From CAKZNE01 sp002695025 (GTDB taxonomy: Bacteria; Bacteroidota; Bacteroidia; Flavobacteriales; Schleiferiaceae), in the NCBI GenBank assembly GCA_913043285.1, contig CAJWML010000018.1, forward strand, positions 19,210 to 83,209: a stretch of 64,000 bases of DNA. Direction: 5' to 3'. The notes under the pieces were generated by a model. That model did no database searches. It saw only the letters and a list, made by a program, of their open reading frames with translations, and was not told the DNA's origin. Below are positions 42,766 through 51,764 of this stretch, piece by piece; within the stretch, counting starts at the first letter, position 1, and each line of letters starts with the position of its first letter. The position numbers were made by a program, and so were the translations under genes.

Positions 42766-43548
42766 ATGAATCAACCCCTGGCATACGTTCACCCCTCCGC
42801 TAAAATTGCCAATACCGTGGTAATTGAACCTTTTACCACTATTCACAAGAACGTGGAGATCGGTGAGGGAACCTGGATCGGTTCCAACGTAACCATTATG
42901 GAAGGTGCCCGCATCGGAAAGAATTGCCGGATATTTCCTGGGGCCGTAATTTCAGCTATCCCCCAGGACCTCAAATTTGAGGGAGAAGACAGCCTGGTGG
43001 TGATTGGTGATAATACCACTATCCGTGAATGTGTTACCGTAAACCGGGGCACCAAGGCCCTCGGGAAAACGGTGATCGGTAAGAACTGCCTCATCATGGC
43101 TTGTGCCCACATTGCGCATGACTGTGTTATTGGCGACCATTGTGTCATCGTAAACGGTTGCCTTATGGCCGGTCATGTTGAAATGGGTGACTGGGCTATC
43201 ATTGGTGGTCTATGCGCCATTCAGCAGTTCTCAAAGATTGGCACCCACGCCTTTGTTGGTGGAGGATCACTGGTACGTAAAGACGTCCCTCCTTATGTGA
43301 AGGCTGCCAAGGAACCTATTTCCTATGCCGGTATCAACTCCATAGGATTGCGTAGACGTGGTTATGAAAACCAGAAGATCAACGAGATCCAGAACATCTA
43401 CCGCATCCTGTTCCAGAAAAAATACAACACCACTCAGGCCCTGGATATTATAGAAACTGATTTTGAGGCCACCCAGGAACGGGATGAGATCATCACCTTT
43501 ATCCGCAATTCACAAAGTGGTATCATGAAAGGTTTCCGTTTGGAATAA
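42766..43548 (+). CDS. lpxA: UDP-N-acetylglucosamine acyltransferase
   Basis: First acyl transfer of lipid A synthesis. 260 residues, the standard length. Hexapeptide repeats (VVIEPFTTIHKNVEIGEGTW, IGKNCRIFPGAVIS) run into AIPQDLKFEGEDSLVVIGDN and REFVTVNRG-like RECVTVNRGTKALGKTVIG. The catalytic His lies in MACAHIAHDCVIG, and GGLCAIQQFSKIGTHAFVGG is the acyl-ACP region. The C-terminal helical domain includes GINSIGLRRRGYE. It follows lpxC-fabZ by 3 bases and the next ABC gene by 3. Confidence 0.97.
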   Translation: MNQPLAYVHPSAKIANTVVIEPFTTIHKNVEIGEGTWIGSNVTIMEGARIGKNCRIFPGAVISAIPQDLKFEGEDSLVVIGDNTTIRECVTVNRGTKALGKTVIGKNCLIMACAHIAHDCVIGDHCVIVNGCLMAGHVEMGDWAIIGGLCAIQQFSKIGTHAFVGGGSLVRKDVPPYVKAAKEPISYAGINSIGLRRRGYENQKINEIQNIYRILFQKKYNTTQALDIIETDFEATQERDEIITFIRNSQSGIMKGFRLE

Positions 43549-43551
43549 CCT

Positions 43552-44172
43552 ATGGAAGTACGGCTTGAAGGCATCAGCAGAAAATTCAACCGCCAAAAGG
43601 TTTTTCAAAACCTCACCTATACTTTTAGCTCCGGTGAAACTTACGCTATACTGGGTGGTAATGGCAGTGGCAAATCCACCCTCATTAAGGTTATATTAGG
43701 TGCGCTCACACCCAGCAAAGGGAGTATCTCGTACTCTGTTCAACAAAAAGAATTGTCAAAGGACGAAGCCCCATACCGGATAGCGCTGGCCTCACCCTAC
43801 CTTGAACTGGTAGAAGAACTTACCGCCCTGGAATTCCTCAATTTCCATCTGAAGTTCAAAGCTTTTATTTCGGGGCTTACCCCGCTTTCCCTTTTGGCCC
43901 TGGCTCACCTTGAAGATGCCAGGGATAAGCAGATCCGTAATTTCAGCTCCGGCATGAAACAACGACTGCGCCTGGCCCTGGCCCTGGCCAGTGACGTGGA
44001 CCTTATTCTTCTGGACGAGCCCACCTCCAATCTTGATCCGCAGGGTATACAATGGTTCCAACAGCTTATTAAGGAATATCGGGAAGAACGCACCCTCATA
44101 GTTGGCAGTAATTTCAGCGAAGCAGAAACAGGATTTTGCAAGCATCAACTGGAATTGAAGGATTACAAATAG
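43552..44172 (+). CDS. Small ABC-type ATPase without adjacent permease
   Basis: 206-residue single-domain ABC ATPase. Walker A LGGNGSGKSTLIKVILG, signature FSSGMKQRLRLALAL, Walker B VDLILLDEPTSNLDPQG, and a degenerate H-loop region (LIVGSNFSEAETGF) where the usual His is replaced by Asn. The region between Q-loop and signature is short. No membrane partner is coded nearby. It lies 3 bases after lpxA and 36 before efp; this position (lpxA-ABC-efp) is recurrent in Bacteroidota, so a lipid or lipid A related role is possible but not shown. The missing H-loop His may weaken catalysis. Confidence 0.8.
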   Translation: MEVRLEGISRKFNRQKVFQNLTYTFSSGETYAILGGNGSGKSTLIKVILGALTPSKGSISYSVQQKELSKDEAPYRIALASPYLELVEELTALEFLNFHLKFKAFISGLTPLSLLALAHLEDARDKQIRNFSSGMKQRLRLALALASDVDLILLDEPTSNLDPQGIQWFQQLIKEYREERTLIVGSNFSEAETGFCKHQLELKDYK

Positions 44173-44181
44173 CAGAAAGCT

Positions 44182-44189
44182 TAAATTTG
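44182..44189 (+). promoter_or_regulatory. Candidate -7 promoter box for efp
   Basis: TAAATTTG matches TAnnTTTG and ends 19 bases before ATG 44209, so efp and lpxD-like may be transcribed independently of the lpx genes. Confidence 0.42.
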
Positions 44190-44208
44190 TCAAAATTTAA
44201 TGTGAATT

Positions 44209-44775
44209 ATGGCTTCTACATCGGACATCCGAAACGGACTTTGCATCAACTTTAACGGTGCTCCCTACCAGATTATAGAATTTTTGCACGTAAAACCGGG
44301 TAAAGGACCCGCTTTTGTGCGTACCAAGCTCAGGAACCTCGACAATGGCCGCGTACTGGAAAACACCTTTCCTTCCGGTGCCAAGATCGAAGAAATACGG
44401 GTTGAGAACAGAACTTACCAGTTCCTGTACCAAGACCCTTCCGGTTATCATTTCATGAATATGGATGATTACAACCAGATCACCATTGCCAAACATCTGA
44501 TCAATGCCCCCGAGTTCCTTTTGGAAGGCATGGAGTGCCAGGTTCTTTTTCATGCGGATGAAGAACGTCCCATGGTATGTGAGCTTCCTCAAAAAGTTAC
44601 CGTAGAAGTTACCTATACCGAACCTGGAATTAAAGGTGATACAGCTACCAACACCCTGAAACCTGCAACCGTTGAAACCGGTGCTGAAGTGAGAGTACCC
44701 CTTTTCATCAACCAGGGTGATAAAATTGTGGTGGATAGCGCCAGCGGAGATTACAAGGAAAGGGCTAAGGAATGA
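44209..44775 (+). CDS. efp: Translation elongation factor P
   Basis: Binds ribosomes stalled at polyproline stretches and promotes peptide-bond formation. 188 residues in three beta-barrel domains. The loop VKPGKGPAFVRTKLRN contains Lys32, the site modified by beta-lysylation in the E. coli type; the lysyl-transferase EpmA is not in the window. Other motifs: FPSGAKIEE and VEVTYTEPGIKGDTATNTLK, and KIVVDSASGDYKERAKE at the C-terminus. The stop overlaps the following LpxD-like gene as ATGA. Confidence 0.97.
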   Translation: MASTSDIRNGLCINFNGAPYQIIEFLHVKPGKGPAFVRTKLRNLDNGRVLENTFPSGAKIEEIRVENRTYQFLYQDPSGYHFMNMDDYNQITIAKHLINAPEFLLEGMECQVLFHADEERPMVCELPQKVTVEVTYTEPGIKGDTATNTLKPATVETGAEVRVPLFINQGDKIVVDSASGDYKERAKE

Positions 44776-45716
44776 AGCTACCCCGTCCCTATACGGTAAA
44801 AGAAATTGCGGAGATTCTGGGATGTGATTTCCTGGGACCGGATGAGCACGAGATTACCGGGCTCAATGAGATACACGTTGTGGAACCTGGCGACATCGTT
44901 TTTGTGGATCATCCCAAGTACTATGACAAGGCCCTTAAAAGTGCAGCTACCACGATCCTGATCAATAAGGCGGTCGAGGTTCCGGAAGGCAAGGCGCTAT
45001 TGATATCCGATGATCCTTTTCGTGATTTCAACGCCATTACTCGCAGGTTCCATCCTTTTATCTCTTCCGGAGTTGCCATTGCTTCTTCGGCTACAATTGG
45101 GCAGGGCACCATCATACAACCCAACGTATTTATAGGCAATAATGTGAGGATCGGTGATAATTGCCTTATCCATTCCAACGTCAGTATTTATGACCATACC
45201 GTTATTGGTGATAACGTAACCATACATGCCAATACCGTGCTTGGTGCAGATGCCTTTTACTATAAAAAACGCCCGGAAGGTTACGATAAGCTTTTATCCG
45301 GTGGCAAGGTGGTAATAAGCGATAACGTTGATTTGGGTGCATCTTGCACCATTGACCGTGGCGTGAGTGGCGAAACGTTTATTGGCAAGGGCACCAAGAT
45401 CGATAATAATGTACATATCGGACACGATACCCGCATCGGTGAAAATTGTCTTTTTGCTTCGCAGGTAGGCATTGCCGGCTGTGTTGTGGTTGAAGATAAC
45501 GTAACACTGTGGGGGCAGGTAGGTGTTACCAGCGGGATAAGCATTGGTGCAGGAGCCGTGGTATTTGCCCAATCCGGTATTTCCAAATCACTGGCAGGAG
45601 GTAAAACCTATTTTGGCTCCCCAGCTGAGGATGCCCGTAAAAAGTACCGTGAAATGGCCTCTATTCGCGTATTACCGGAGATCATTGAACGGCTGGACCT
45701 TTCAGAACCGGATTAA
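44772..45716 (+). CDS. LpxD-like acyltransferase paralogue
   Basis: 314 residues with the LpxD layout: N-terminal domain (YTVKEIAEILGCDF, PGDIVFVDHPKYYDKAL) then hexapeptide repeats (IGQGTIIQPNVFIG, ASCTIDRGVSG, TKIDNNVHIGHDTRIGENC). The His in VHIGHDTRIG aligns with the catalytic His of LpxD. It differs from lpxD at 40340 in the substrate loop (LGADAFYYKKRPEGYDKL instead of VGGDGFGFAPN) and is shorter at the C-terminus. In Bacteroidota an LpxD homologue commonly follows efp. It may be a second N-acyltransferase with other chain or sugar preference; the substrate cannot be told from sequence. A bidirectional terminator follows. Confidence 0.82.
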   Translation: MKLPRPYTVKEIAEILGCDFLGPDEHEITGLNEIHVVEPGDIVFVDHPKYYDKALKSAATTILINKAVEVPEGKALLISDDPFRDFNAITRRFHPFISSGVAIASSATIGQGTIIQPNVFIGNNVRIGDNCLIHSNVSIYDHTVIGDNVTIHANTVLGADAFYYKKRPEGYDKLLSGGKVVISDNVDLGASCTIDRGVSGETFIGKGTKIDNNVHIGHDTRIGENCLFASQVGIAGCVVVEDNVTLWGQVGVTSGISIGAGAVVFAQSGISKSLAGGKTYFGSPAEDARKKYREMASIRVLPEIIERLDLSEPD

Positions 45717-45743
45717 TTTTAAAACGAATACCTAAACACTCCA

Positions 45744-45775
45744 TAAAAAAAGCCCTCTCAGTTGAGAGGGCTTTT
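45744..45775. terminator. Bidirectional rho-independent terminator
   Basis: A 9-bp perfect stem AGCCCTCTC / GAGAGGGCT, loop AGTT, flanked by an A-run on the left and a T-run on the right. It ends the lpx/efp transcript from the left and the SusC/SusD-lipoprotein transcript from the right. Confidence 0.93.
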
Positions 45776-45794
45776 CATTTAAAGCTTATCCTGG

Positions 45795-46289
45795 TTATGG
45801 CTCATCTTCTTCAAAGCCTGTACGGTAGTGGCCGGCAAAAATGTAAGTGGTCCCGGGGTCATCGCTGAACTCCGCTTCTATATAAATACTGTCCACTACA
45901 ATACCTGTCAGGGAATGACCTTTATTGGGGTAAATCTTACCGGATACGGTTGCATTTTGTTGAATAGTATCGTATTCCGGCCAGTAAAGGTTCTCCACAT
46001 TAGCACCTTCAAAAGAAAGGTCGCTGGGATTGGAAATTACCTTCACTTTAAAAGGCCATATATTCTCATGGTCATCAATCAAGAGTTCACTGCCATCGGT
46101 AGCTGCTGTGTTGGAAGTTACAATCTCCACATAATCCAAGGCGAGAAGAGAAGTATCACCAACGTAGGTTCTGACGTACCACTGGCCAGACATCTCGTAA
46201 TTCGGTAAGGCCTCTGACTCATACTCCTTTTCACACGCTATGAGGCTACCCACAAGGACCAATCCGGCAAATATTTTGTTTAATTTCAT
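45795..46289 (-). CDS. Lipoprotein of a SusCD locus (lipid-binding putative hydrolase-like)
   Basis: 164 residues with a lipoprotein signal peptide: LVGSLIACEKEYES, Cys at residue 19. The mature part (NYEMSGQWYVRTYVGD, IYPNKGHSLTGIVVDSIYIEAEF) is beta-rich and resembles the small accessory lipoproteins, named lipid-binding putative hydrolase, found with SusC/SusD pairs. The C-terminus is acidic (EEDEP). It is the last gene of the SusC operon, 11 bases after the preceding gene, and is followed by the terminator. Function is unknown. Confidence 0.7.
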   Translation of the reverse strand: MKLNKIFAGLVLVGSLIACEKEYESEALPNYEMSGQWYVRTYVGDTSLLALDYVEIVTSNTAATDGSELLIDDHENIWPFKVKVISNPSDLSFEGANVENLYWPEYDTIQQNATVSGKIYPNKGHSLTGIVVDSIYIEAEFSDDPGTTYIFAGHYRTGFEEDEP

Positions 46290-46300
46290 CGATTTAGCTT

Positions 46301-47041
46301 TTAGATTTCAACTTGGTTGAGAGTTACTTCAAACGTATAACCAGCATCCCATACAGTGGTAAAATCCAGGGTATTAGCCCCAGGATCAGCCACCATAGCA
46401 CTCATGGTACAAACTCCCCCAAAGGTACCTACGGTAAAAGGGAAATAGGTAAAATCATTGGCAGATATATCATTGGCTTCTACTTTAGCCGGGGCGCGGT
46501 AAGCTGGGCCATACGCGCGACCGATGGAGTAATAGGCACCTATACCATCTGAAATGCCATAAGACCCGTCAGAGTTCTGCCATACCATTACATATTCCAT
46601 ATCAGTATATTGAGCCGAACTTGATCCGTTACGGACAACCGTGGAAGTGTAAAGACCCGCAATACTGTTAACCAAGTCTCCGGTCTCCACTACATATACA
46701 TCACGGGTAACTGAACCTTCAAAGCCATCCTTATTAGTGGCGGAGTAGGTTATGGTATAATAGTCCGATACATTCTCGTCTAAGGTGTTACCCCCACGAT
46801 ATTTTCCTCTTACCGAAGTTCTTACCTCAATCTCTTCACCTCCCTCAGTAGCCGTTACACCCGGCTCATTAAAAGGTGTTCCTTTTTCTAAGAAAATGGT
46901 AGCTGCACCCTGCATATCGAAGGTAGGGTAGTTGGTTACCTTAGATACGTTGGCTGAAGATTCTTCCTTTTCACAGGATGTAAATAACATTCCACAGAAA
47001 AGAAAGGCTGTTATTAGTAATGATTTATTTAACAATTTCAT
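46301..47041 (-). CDS. Lipoprotein with Ig-like domain (DUF5011/5012-like), SusCD accessory
   Basis: 246 residues from ATG 47041 (MKLLNKSLLITAFLF); the open frame extends 12 codons upstream into a basic stretch before this signal peptide, which I reject. Lipobox MLFTSCEKEESS with Cys at residue 23. The next part, NYPTFDMQGAATIFLEKGTPFNEPGVTATEGGEEI, split by a DEN..YTITYSATNKDGFEGSVTRDVYV segment, is an HYR/DUF5011-type Ig-like domain. The C-terminal half is a compact beta domain. Such proteins usually sit on the cell surface next to SusD and bind substrate. It lies 20 bases after susD. Confidence 0.75.
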   Translation of the reverse strand: MKLLNKSLLITAFLFCGMLFTSCEKEESSANVSKVTNYPTFDMQGAATIFLEKGTPFNEPGVTATEGGEEIEVRTSVRGKYRGGNTLDENVSDYYTITYSATNKDGFEGSVTRDVYVVETGDLVNSIAGLYTSTVVRNGSSSAQYTDMEYVMVWQNSDGSYGISDGIGAYYSIGRAYGPAYRAPAKVEANDISANDFTYFPFTVGTFGGVCTMSAMVADPGANTLDFTTVWDAGYTFEVTLNQVEI

Positions 47042-47061
47042 ATCCAATAATTTAACGATTT

Positions 47062-48519
47062 TTACTGAGCCCACCAAATAGGTACCGCAACATCACCACT
47101 GGATTGTGCAGGCACGTTTGGATTACGGGATTTGGAAACATCCGCAAATAGTAACCTCTGAGGAGTTTGGCCGGGAGGCAATACAGAAGCCAGAGAGTAT
47201 ACCAGGTCTCCCGGTTGAGCATTAGCTAATGTCTTATACTCAGGGTACCCGAGGCGATTGATCTCAAAGAAGGCCTCCAGGTTCTGACTATTAGCCATGG
47301 CCGCCCACTTTTGAGTGGCGATCTGCTTAATATGGTCTTCCGTAGTACCACCGGCAATCCATTCATAAGGACCTCCAGCTCCATAATAATCATCAGCTAC
47401 AGTATCTGCAATACCATACATGGCAAAAGAAGCGGTTATACCTTCTTCATAAGCGGTTTGTCCACCACCACCAAAGCGTTCCAGCGCCTCGGCCCTTAGA
47501 AAATCTGCTTCAGCAGCACTGAAGAGTACGATCGGTTTTAATTCGAAAACGATCGGTTCGGCCAAAGCGTCAAATGAAATATCCCGGTTGGCAAAATCCC
47601 CTTGTGGTTTGGTTGTATATGCTCCTCCGGAACCTGGCTCGTATAATGTATCAAGCCTAGGATCATTATTAGCCTGGTAAAAGCTCACTATGGTCTGACT
47701 GGCGGCATGGTTTACCCCCCCTAAACGATCATAATTCACATCATAAAAAGGATTGGATTTATTAGCAGCTTCCTCAAAAAGGGTCATTTGTGCATTAACA
47801 GACAAAAGGTTACCACCATTTGCCAGGGCAATTACTTCTGCCTGATCAAAAATATCACCCACCCGGTAGACTCGTAATAACATTTTCAACTTCAGAGTAT
47901 TGCCAAACTGGATCCAACGACTCATATTTCCTCCAAATATGATGTCATTACCGGAAGGCGCTTCACCATTGGCAGGATCAGCTGAATAACGAGCCATTGC
48001 CTCATCAATTCTGCTTAAAAGGTCTTTATATATAGCCTGACCCTCATCGTAGGCCGGGGTGAGGTTAGCTGTGCCTTGAAGAGCTTCACTATAAGGTACT
48101 TGCCCGTAAAGATCTACCAAAACCTGGTAAGTATAAGCTTCCATCAAAGTAGCCACCAGGTAATAAGCATTATTGGTGCCATCAGCGTTTTCACGGATGT
48201 ACTTATAATCATTCAATGCTCCGGCATATAATTCTTGCCAGGTACGATCAAAGAAATCCACCGACACGTTGTAGGCATCAATATCCTGATATTGCCCGGC
48301 ATCCGGACTTTGCGTATGGTATTGGGCCCAGAAACCGCCCAAATTAAACAATTCACCACCCACATGAATACAGGTGGAAGCCTGTGCCGCAGGAAGTACC
48401 ACATCCAGCGAGGCAAACTCGGTTTTATTAGGATCATCATTTACATCCAAATACTTTTCGCAGGAGGAGGTACTCCAAACAAAAACGGATGCAACTGCGA
48501 TTATTCTGAATATTTTCAT
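47062..48519 (-). CDS. susD-like: SusD/RagB-type nutrient-binding outer-membrane lipoprotein
   Basis: 485 residues from ATG 48519 (MKIFRIIAVASVFVWSTSSC); lipobox STSSC with Cys at residue 20, followed by EKYLDVNDDPNKTEF, the typical SusD start. Helical TPR-like region and the C-terminal part with ADFLRAEALERFGGG, YEEGITASFAMYG and QIATQKWAAMANSQNLEAFF, GRLGYPEYK-like stretch NRLGYPEY, of the SusD_2 subgroup. It forms a lid on SusC and delivers substrate to it. No glycoside hydrolase or peptidase gene in the operon shows what is taken up. It follows SusC by 19 bases. Confidence 0.92.
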   Translation of the reverse strand: MKIFRIIAVASVFVWSTSSCEKYLDVNDDPNKTEFASLDVVLPAAQASTCIHVGGELFNLGGFWAQYHTQSPDAGQYQDIDAYNVSVDFFDRTWQELYAGALNDYKYIRENADGTNNAYYLVATLMEAYTYQVLVDLYGQVPYSEALQGTANLTPAYDEGQAIYKDLLSRIDEAMARYSADPANGEAPSGNDIIFGGNMSRWIQFGNTLKLKMLLRVYRVGDIFDQAEVIALANGGNLLSVNAQMTLFEEAANKSNPFYDVNYDRLGGVNHAASQTIVSFYQANNDPRLDTLYEPGSGGAYTTKPQGDFANRDISFDALAEPIVFELKPIVLFSAAEADFLRAEALERFGGGGQTAYEEGITASFAMYGIADTVADDYYGAGGPYEWIAGGTTEDHIKQIATQKWAAMANSQNLEAFFEINRLGYPEYKTLANAQPGDLVYSLASVLPPGQTPQRLLFADVSKSRNPNVPAQSSGDVAVPIWWAQ

Positions 48520-48538
48520 AGTTGACAATTTTATTGGT

Positions 48539-51500
48539 TTAGAATGTTGCTTTTAGGCCAAACCCGTATGTGCGTACACTAGGGTTAGCACTGAACTCTC
48601 CAAAATCTGCTTCAATGCCATTACCGAAGGTAGTGGTCTCAGGATCCACAAACTGGTTATCAACCGGCCTGAAAATAAGCAGGTTTCTTCCAAACACACT
48701 CACTGAAAGAGAAGCAAAGGGCGTGTCATTCAACAAACGTTGAGGTATAGTATAACCCAGGGTTACCTCTCTTAACTTAACATAAGACTTATCGATCAGG
48801 TATTCTTCCGCCAAAGCATCCGCACTATAATAATCGTCCTGGTGCTGCTGATCAATAGCGGTAGTATTCTCTACATAAATGATAGAACCGTCATCCTGTT
48901 CTACCTTTTGTACAGAGTTTGGAACCACCCATGGTTTACGATCGTTGAAAGTGGTCTTCACTCCGTTACCAGTAAAATTATTGATATCTGCCGTCCTGGA
49001 GAACATTACCCCTCCAATGCGGGCATCTACAGTAGCACCTAACGTAATACCCTTGTACCCAAAGCGGTTGGTCACACCCAGGATATAATCATACTGCGCG
49101 TTGCCCTTCAAAACTTTATCAGTAGAAGCCACCGGAACACCATTGTCATCTACCACTACGCGGCCATCGGGAGAAGTTTCGGGAACACTGTATTCGTATA
49201 CACCCAAAGGCTGACCTGGCACGGCAAAGAAACCTATGGTACTCAGACCCCCGAGGGTAACTTTTTCCAAACCATCGTTTAGTCGGATCAGCTTATTGTC
49301 GTTATTGGAATAATTGGTAGAAAGCGTCCAGGTAAAACCTCCCAGATCATCTTTCTTCAAGATGTCCACAGACACCAGGGCTTCAATACCCTTGTTTACG
49401 ATCTCACCCACGTTTTGGGTAATAACAGTCCAGCCAGATTCACCGGCCAGTGGAACACCAAGAATCAGGTCTGTGGTTACACGATTGTAATACGTCAGAT
49501 CTACCGTTACCCGTGTAAAAAACCGGAACTCACCACCAATCTCAAACTCCTTGGTAATTTCAGGCTGCAGATCTGGACTCCCTAAGCGATTGCTGATCGA
49601 AAAGGCGTTAATACCACCCACAGGAAAATCGTAAGTCCTGAATGGAACATTTACAGATTTTTGCTCAAAATAGGATTTAGTCACATATACCGGTGCATCA
49701 TTACCGGTGCTACCGTAGCCAACCCTCAACTTACCGTAATTCCAAACGGTGGAACGCACTTTAAGAAGGTCGGTAAGAACAAAGCTGGCGTTAGCACCAC
49801 CGTAAAAGAACCCGTTATTTTCCTTAGGAAGAGTTGAAGACTTATCATAACGCGCACTCAGGTTCAGGAAGATCATATTCTTATAATCAAAACTGGCCTG
49901 AGAATACACACCTCCATATCTCCGTAACGACTGGTTTTCTATACCGATACTGAATTGTGCTTTATCCTCGGGTACAGAAGGCTGGTTAGGACTGTTGCTA
50001 ATGTCATAAAAACCCGGTATGGTGAGGTCGTTCACAAAGGCATCTACATCAGTAAAGGCCCTTTCATTGATGTTCAAACCAGCCAGGATGTCCATTCCAA
50101 GGTCCTTGGTAAGATCAAACTTCTTGGTAGAAAGAATGAAGTCATGGTTTAACTGGCGCTGCGTGTAAAGTCTTTCACGTACAGAACCACGATCCTCACT
50201 GCTGGTACCATCATTGGGTGTACCGGCCTGCGCATCGATAACGGCTTCCCAGATATTATAGTTATCCGTGCCGTAATCAAAACCGAAACGATAGGTACCA
50301 GTCAGCCAATCGGTAAGCTCAACCGAACTTTCCAGTCCTCCGAAGAATTTACTACCCCTGAACTTACTTCCAAACTCATTAAGAGTAAAGTATGGGTTTA
50401 CCACGCCATAAGGGGTAAAGTAGTTATCTATATTGTAAAACTTGTTGGTGTAGTCAGACATATCCACAATGCTGATATCCCTTGGTATCTGCATAATGTT
50501 GTTATATACAGTAGGTCCCTGACCGGTAGGAACAAAACTGGATTTGGTATCACTGAAGTTCAATGAGCCACTGAAGTTGAAGATACCGGCATTCCTGGAG
50601 CCGCGCAGGGCTACCGTATTCCTGTTATACGTATCTACATCGGTAGGATAAATACCATCCGTTTTGGTGTTGGAGAATGAAACGTAATAGCTTCCCTTCT
50701 CATCTCCTCCGTTAAAGGAAATTGAATTCTGATAGGAAACCCCTGTTTCAAAGAAATCCCGCACGTTATCGGGAAGGTGAACGTAAGGCTTCAGGAGTTG
50801 TGAATTATCCACTACGTTACCCCAAACACGTTCCTTTCCATCGTATTTAGGACCCCAGGAGCCGTTTTCTCCCAACAAATGGGTACCATCCCAACCCTGA
50901 CCAAAATCTTCCTGGAAAGTAGGCAGGATATAGACATCGCTGAAGCTTACATTGCCCGCGTATGAGATGCCGAAGTTTTGCTTGCCTGCAGGGGAGGTCT
51001 TTCCTTTTTTAGTAGTTATAAGCACCACACCGTTTGAAGCCCTGGAACCGTATAAGGCCGTTGCACTAGCTCCCTTAAGGATAGAAATGTTCTCTATATC
51101 CTCGGGGTTAATAGCGTTGGCACCGTTACCAAAGTCAGCTCCCAGGTTCAAGGAGTTGATATTGGAAGAGTTATTGAAAATCGGAACCCCGTCAATTACA
51201 AACAGTGGTTGGTTATCCTGGTCAACCGACTGCAGACCACGGATGATGATCCGGGAAGAAGAACCGGGACTACCTGAAGCCGAGGAGATATTTACACCCG
51301 CTACCTTACCCTGAATAGCATTCAGTGGACTGCGGTCGCCACCTTCGGTTACTTCATCCGAACTCACATTGGAGGAAGTATAACCCAGTGAACGCTTTTC
51401 CCTGGACACCCCTAAAGCAGTTACCACTACTTCCTGGAGTGATTCGGTAGATTGTTTGAGCTGGACCACAACGTAATCCTCAGAACCCAATGCTACCTCT

Positions 51501-51748
51501 TTTTCTTCCATACCAATAGATTTGAATACCAGTGTAGCATTGGCGCTGCTAACTGTTAATTCAAATTTTCCCTCAATATTGGTGGCTGTACCGTTTTGAG
51601 TACCCTTTTCCAGCACTGCAACTCCGGGAAGAGTTTCACCGGATCCGGCATCCCGAACGACACCAGAAATAGTACGGGATTGTGCAAAGCCCAATTGCAT
51701 GCACAAAACCCATAGCAGCACTGCAAGCAGTGAAGCTTTGTTTTTCAT
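48539..51748 (-). CDS. susC-like: SusC/RagA-type TonB-dependent outer-membrane transporter
   Basis: 1069 residues. Signal peptide 1-22 (VLCMQLGFAQ), then the carboxypeptidase-regulatory-like domain (ISGVVRDAGSGETLPGVAVL), a TonB-box-like stretch (LQEVVVTALGVSREKRSLGY), plug domain with VAGVNISSASGSPGSSSRII and DGVPIFNNSSNINSLN, the SusC motif ISILKGASATALYGSRASNG, and a barrel ending YGFGLKATF. Imports oligomers or peptides with SusD using TonB energy. Upstream there is no anti-sigma/ECF pair or hybrid regulator. Three TGTTAA copies lie in the 151-base upstream gap. Confidence 0.95.
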   Translation of the reverse strand: MKNKASLLAVLLWVLCMQLGFAQSRTISGVVRDAGSGETLPGVAVLEKGTQNGTATNIEGKFELTVSSANATLVFKSIGMEEKEVALGSEDYVVVQLKQSTESLQEVVVTALGVSREKRSLGYTSSNVSSDEVTEGGDRSPLNAIQGKVAGVNISSASGSPGSSSRIIIRGLQSVDQDNQPLFVIDGVPIFNNSSNINSLNLGADFGNGANAINPEDIENISILKGASATALYGSRASNGVVLITTKKGKTSPAGKQNFGISYAGNVSFSDVYILPTFQEDFGQGWDGTHLLGENGSWGPKYDGKERVWGNVVDNSQLLKPYVHLPDNVRDFFETGVSYQNSISFNGGDEKGSYYVSFSNTKTDGIYPTDVDTYNRNTVALRGSRNAGIFNFSGSLNFSDTKSSFVPTGQGPTVYNNIMQIPRDISIVDMSDYTNKFYNIDNYFTPYGVVNPYFTLNEFGSKFRGSKFFGGLESSVELTDWLTGTYRFGFDYGTDNYNIWEAVIDAQAGTPNDGTSSEDRGSVRERLYTQRQLNHDFILSTKKFDLTKDLGMDILAGLNINERAFTDVDAFVNDLTIPGFYDISNSPNQPSVPEDKAQFSIGIENQSLRRYGGVYSQASFDYKNMIFLNLSARYDKSSTLPKENNGFFYGGANASFVLTDLLKVRSTVWNYGKLRVGYGSTGNDAPVYVTKSYFEQKSVNVPFRTYDFPVGGINAFSISNRLGSPDLQPEITKEFEIGGEFRFFTRVTVDLTYYNRVTTDLILGVPLAGESGWTVITQNVGEIVNKGIEALVSVDILKKDDLGGFTWTLSTNYSNNDNKLIRLNDGLEKVTLGGLSTIGFFAVPGQPLGVYEYSVPETSPDGRVVVDDNGVPVASTDKVLKGNAQYDYILGVTNRFGYKGITLGATVDARIGGVMFSRTADINNFTGNGVKTTFNDRKPWVVPNSVQKVEQDDGSIIYVENTTAIDQQHQDDYYSADALAEEYLIDKSYVKLREVTLGYTIPQRLLNDTPFASLSVSVFGRNLLIFRPVDNQFVDPETTTFGNGIEADFGEFSANPSVRTYGFGLKATF

Positions 51749-51764
51749 GTAGGTAAAATTTTGT

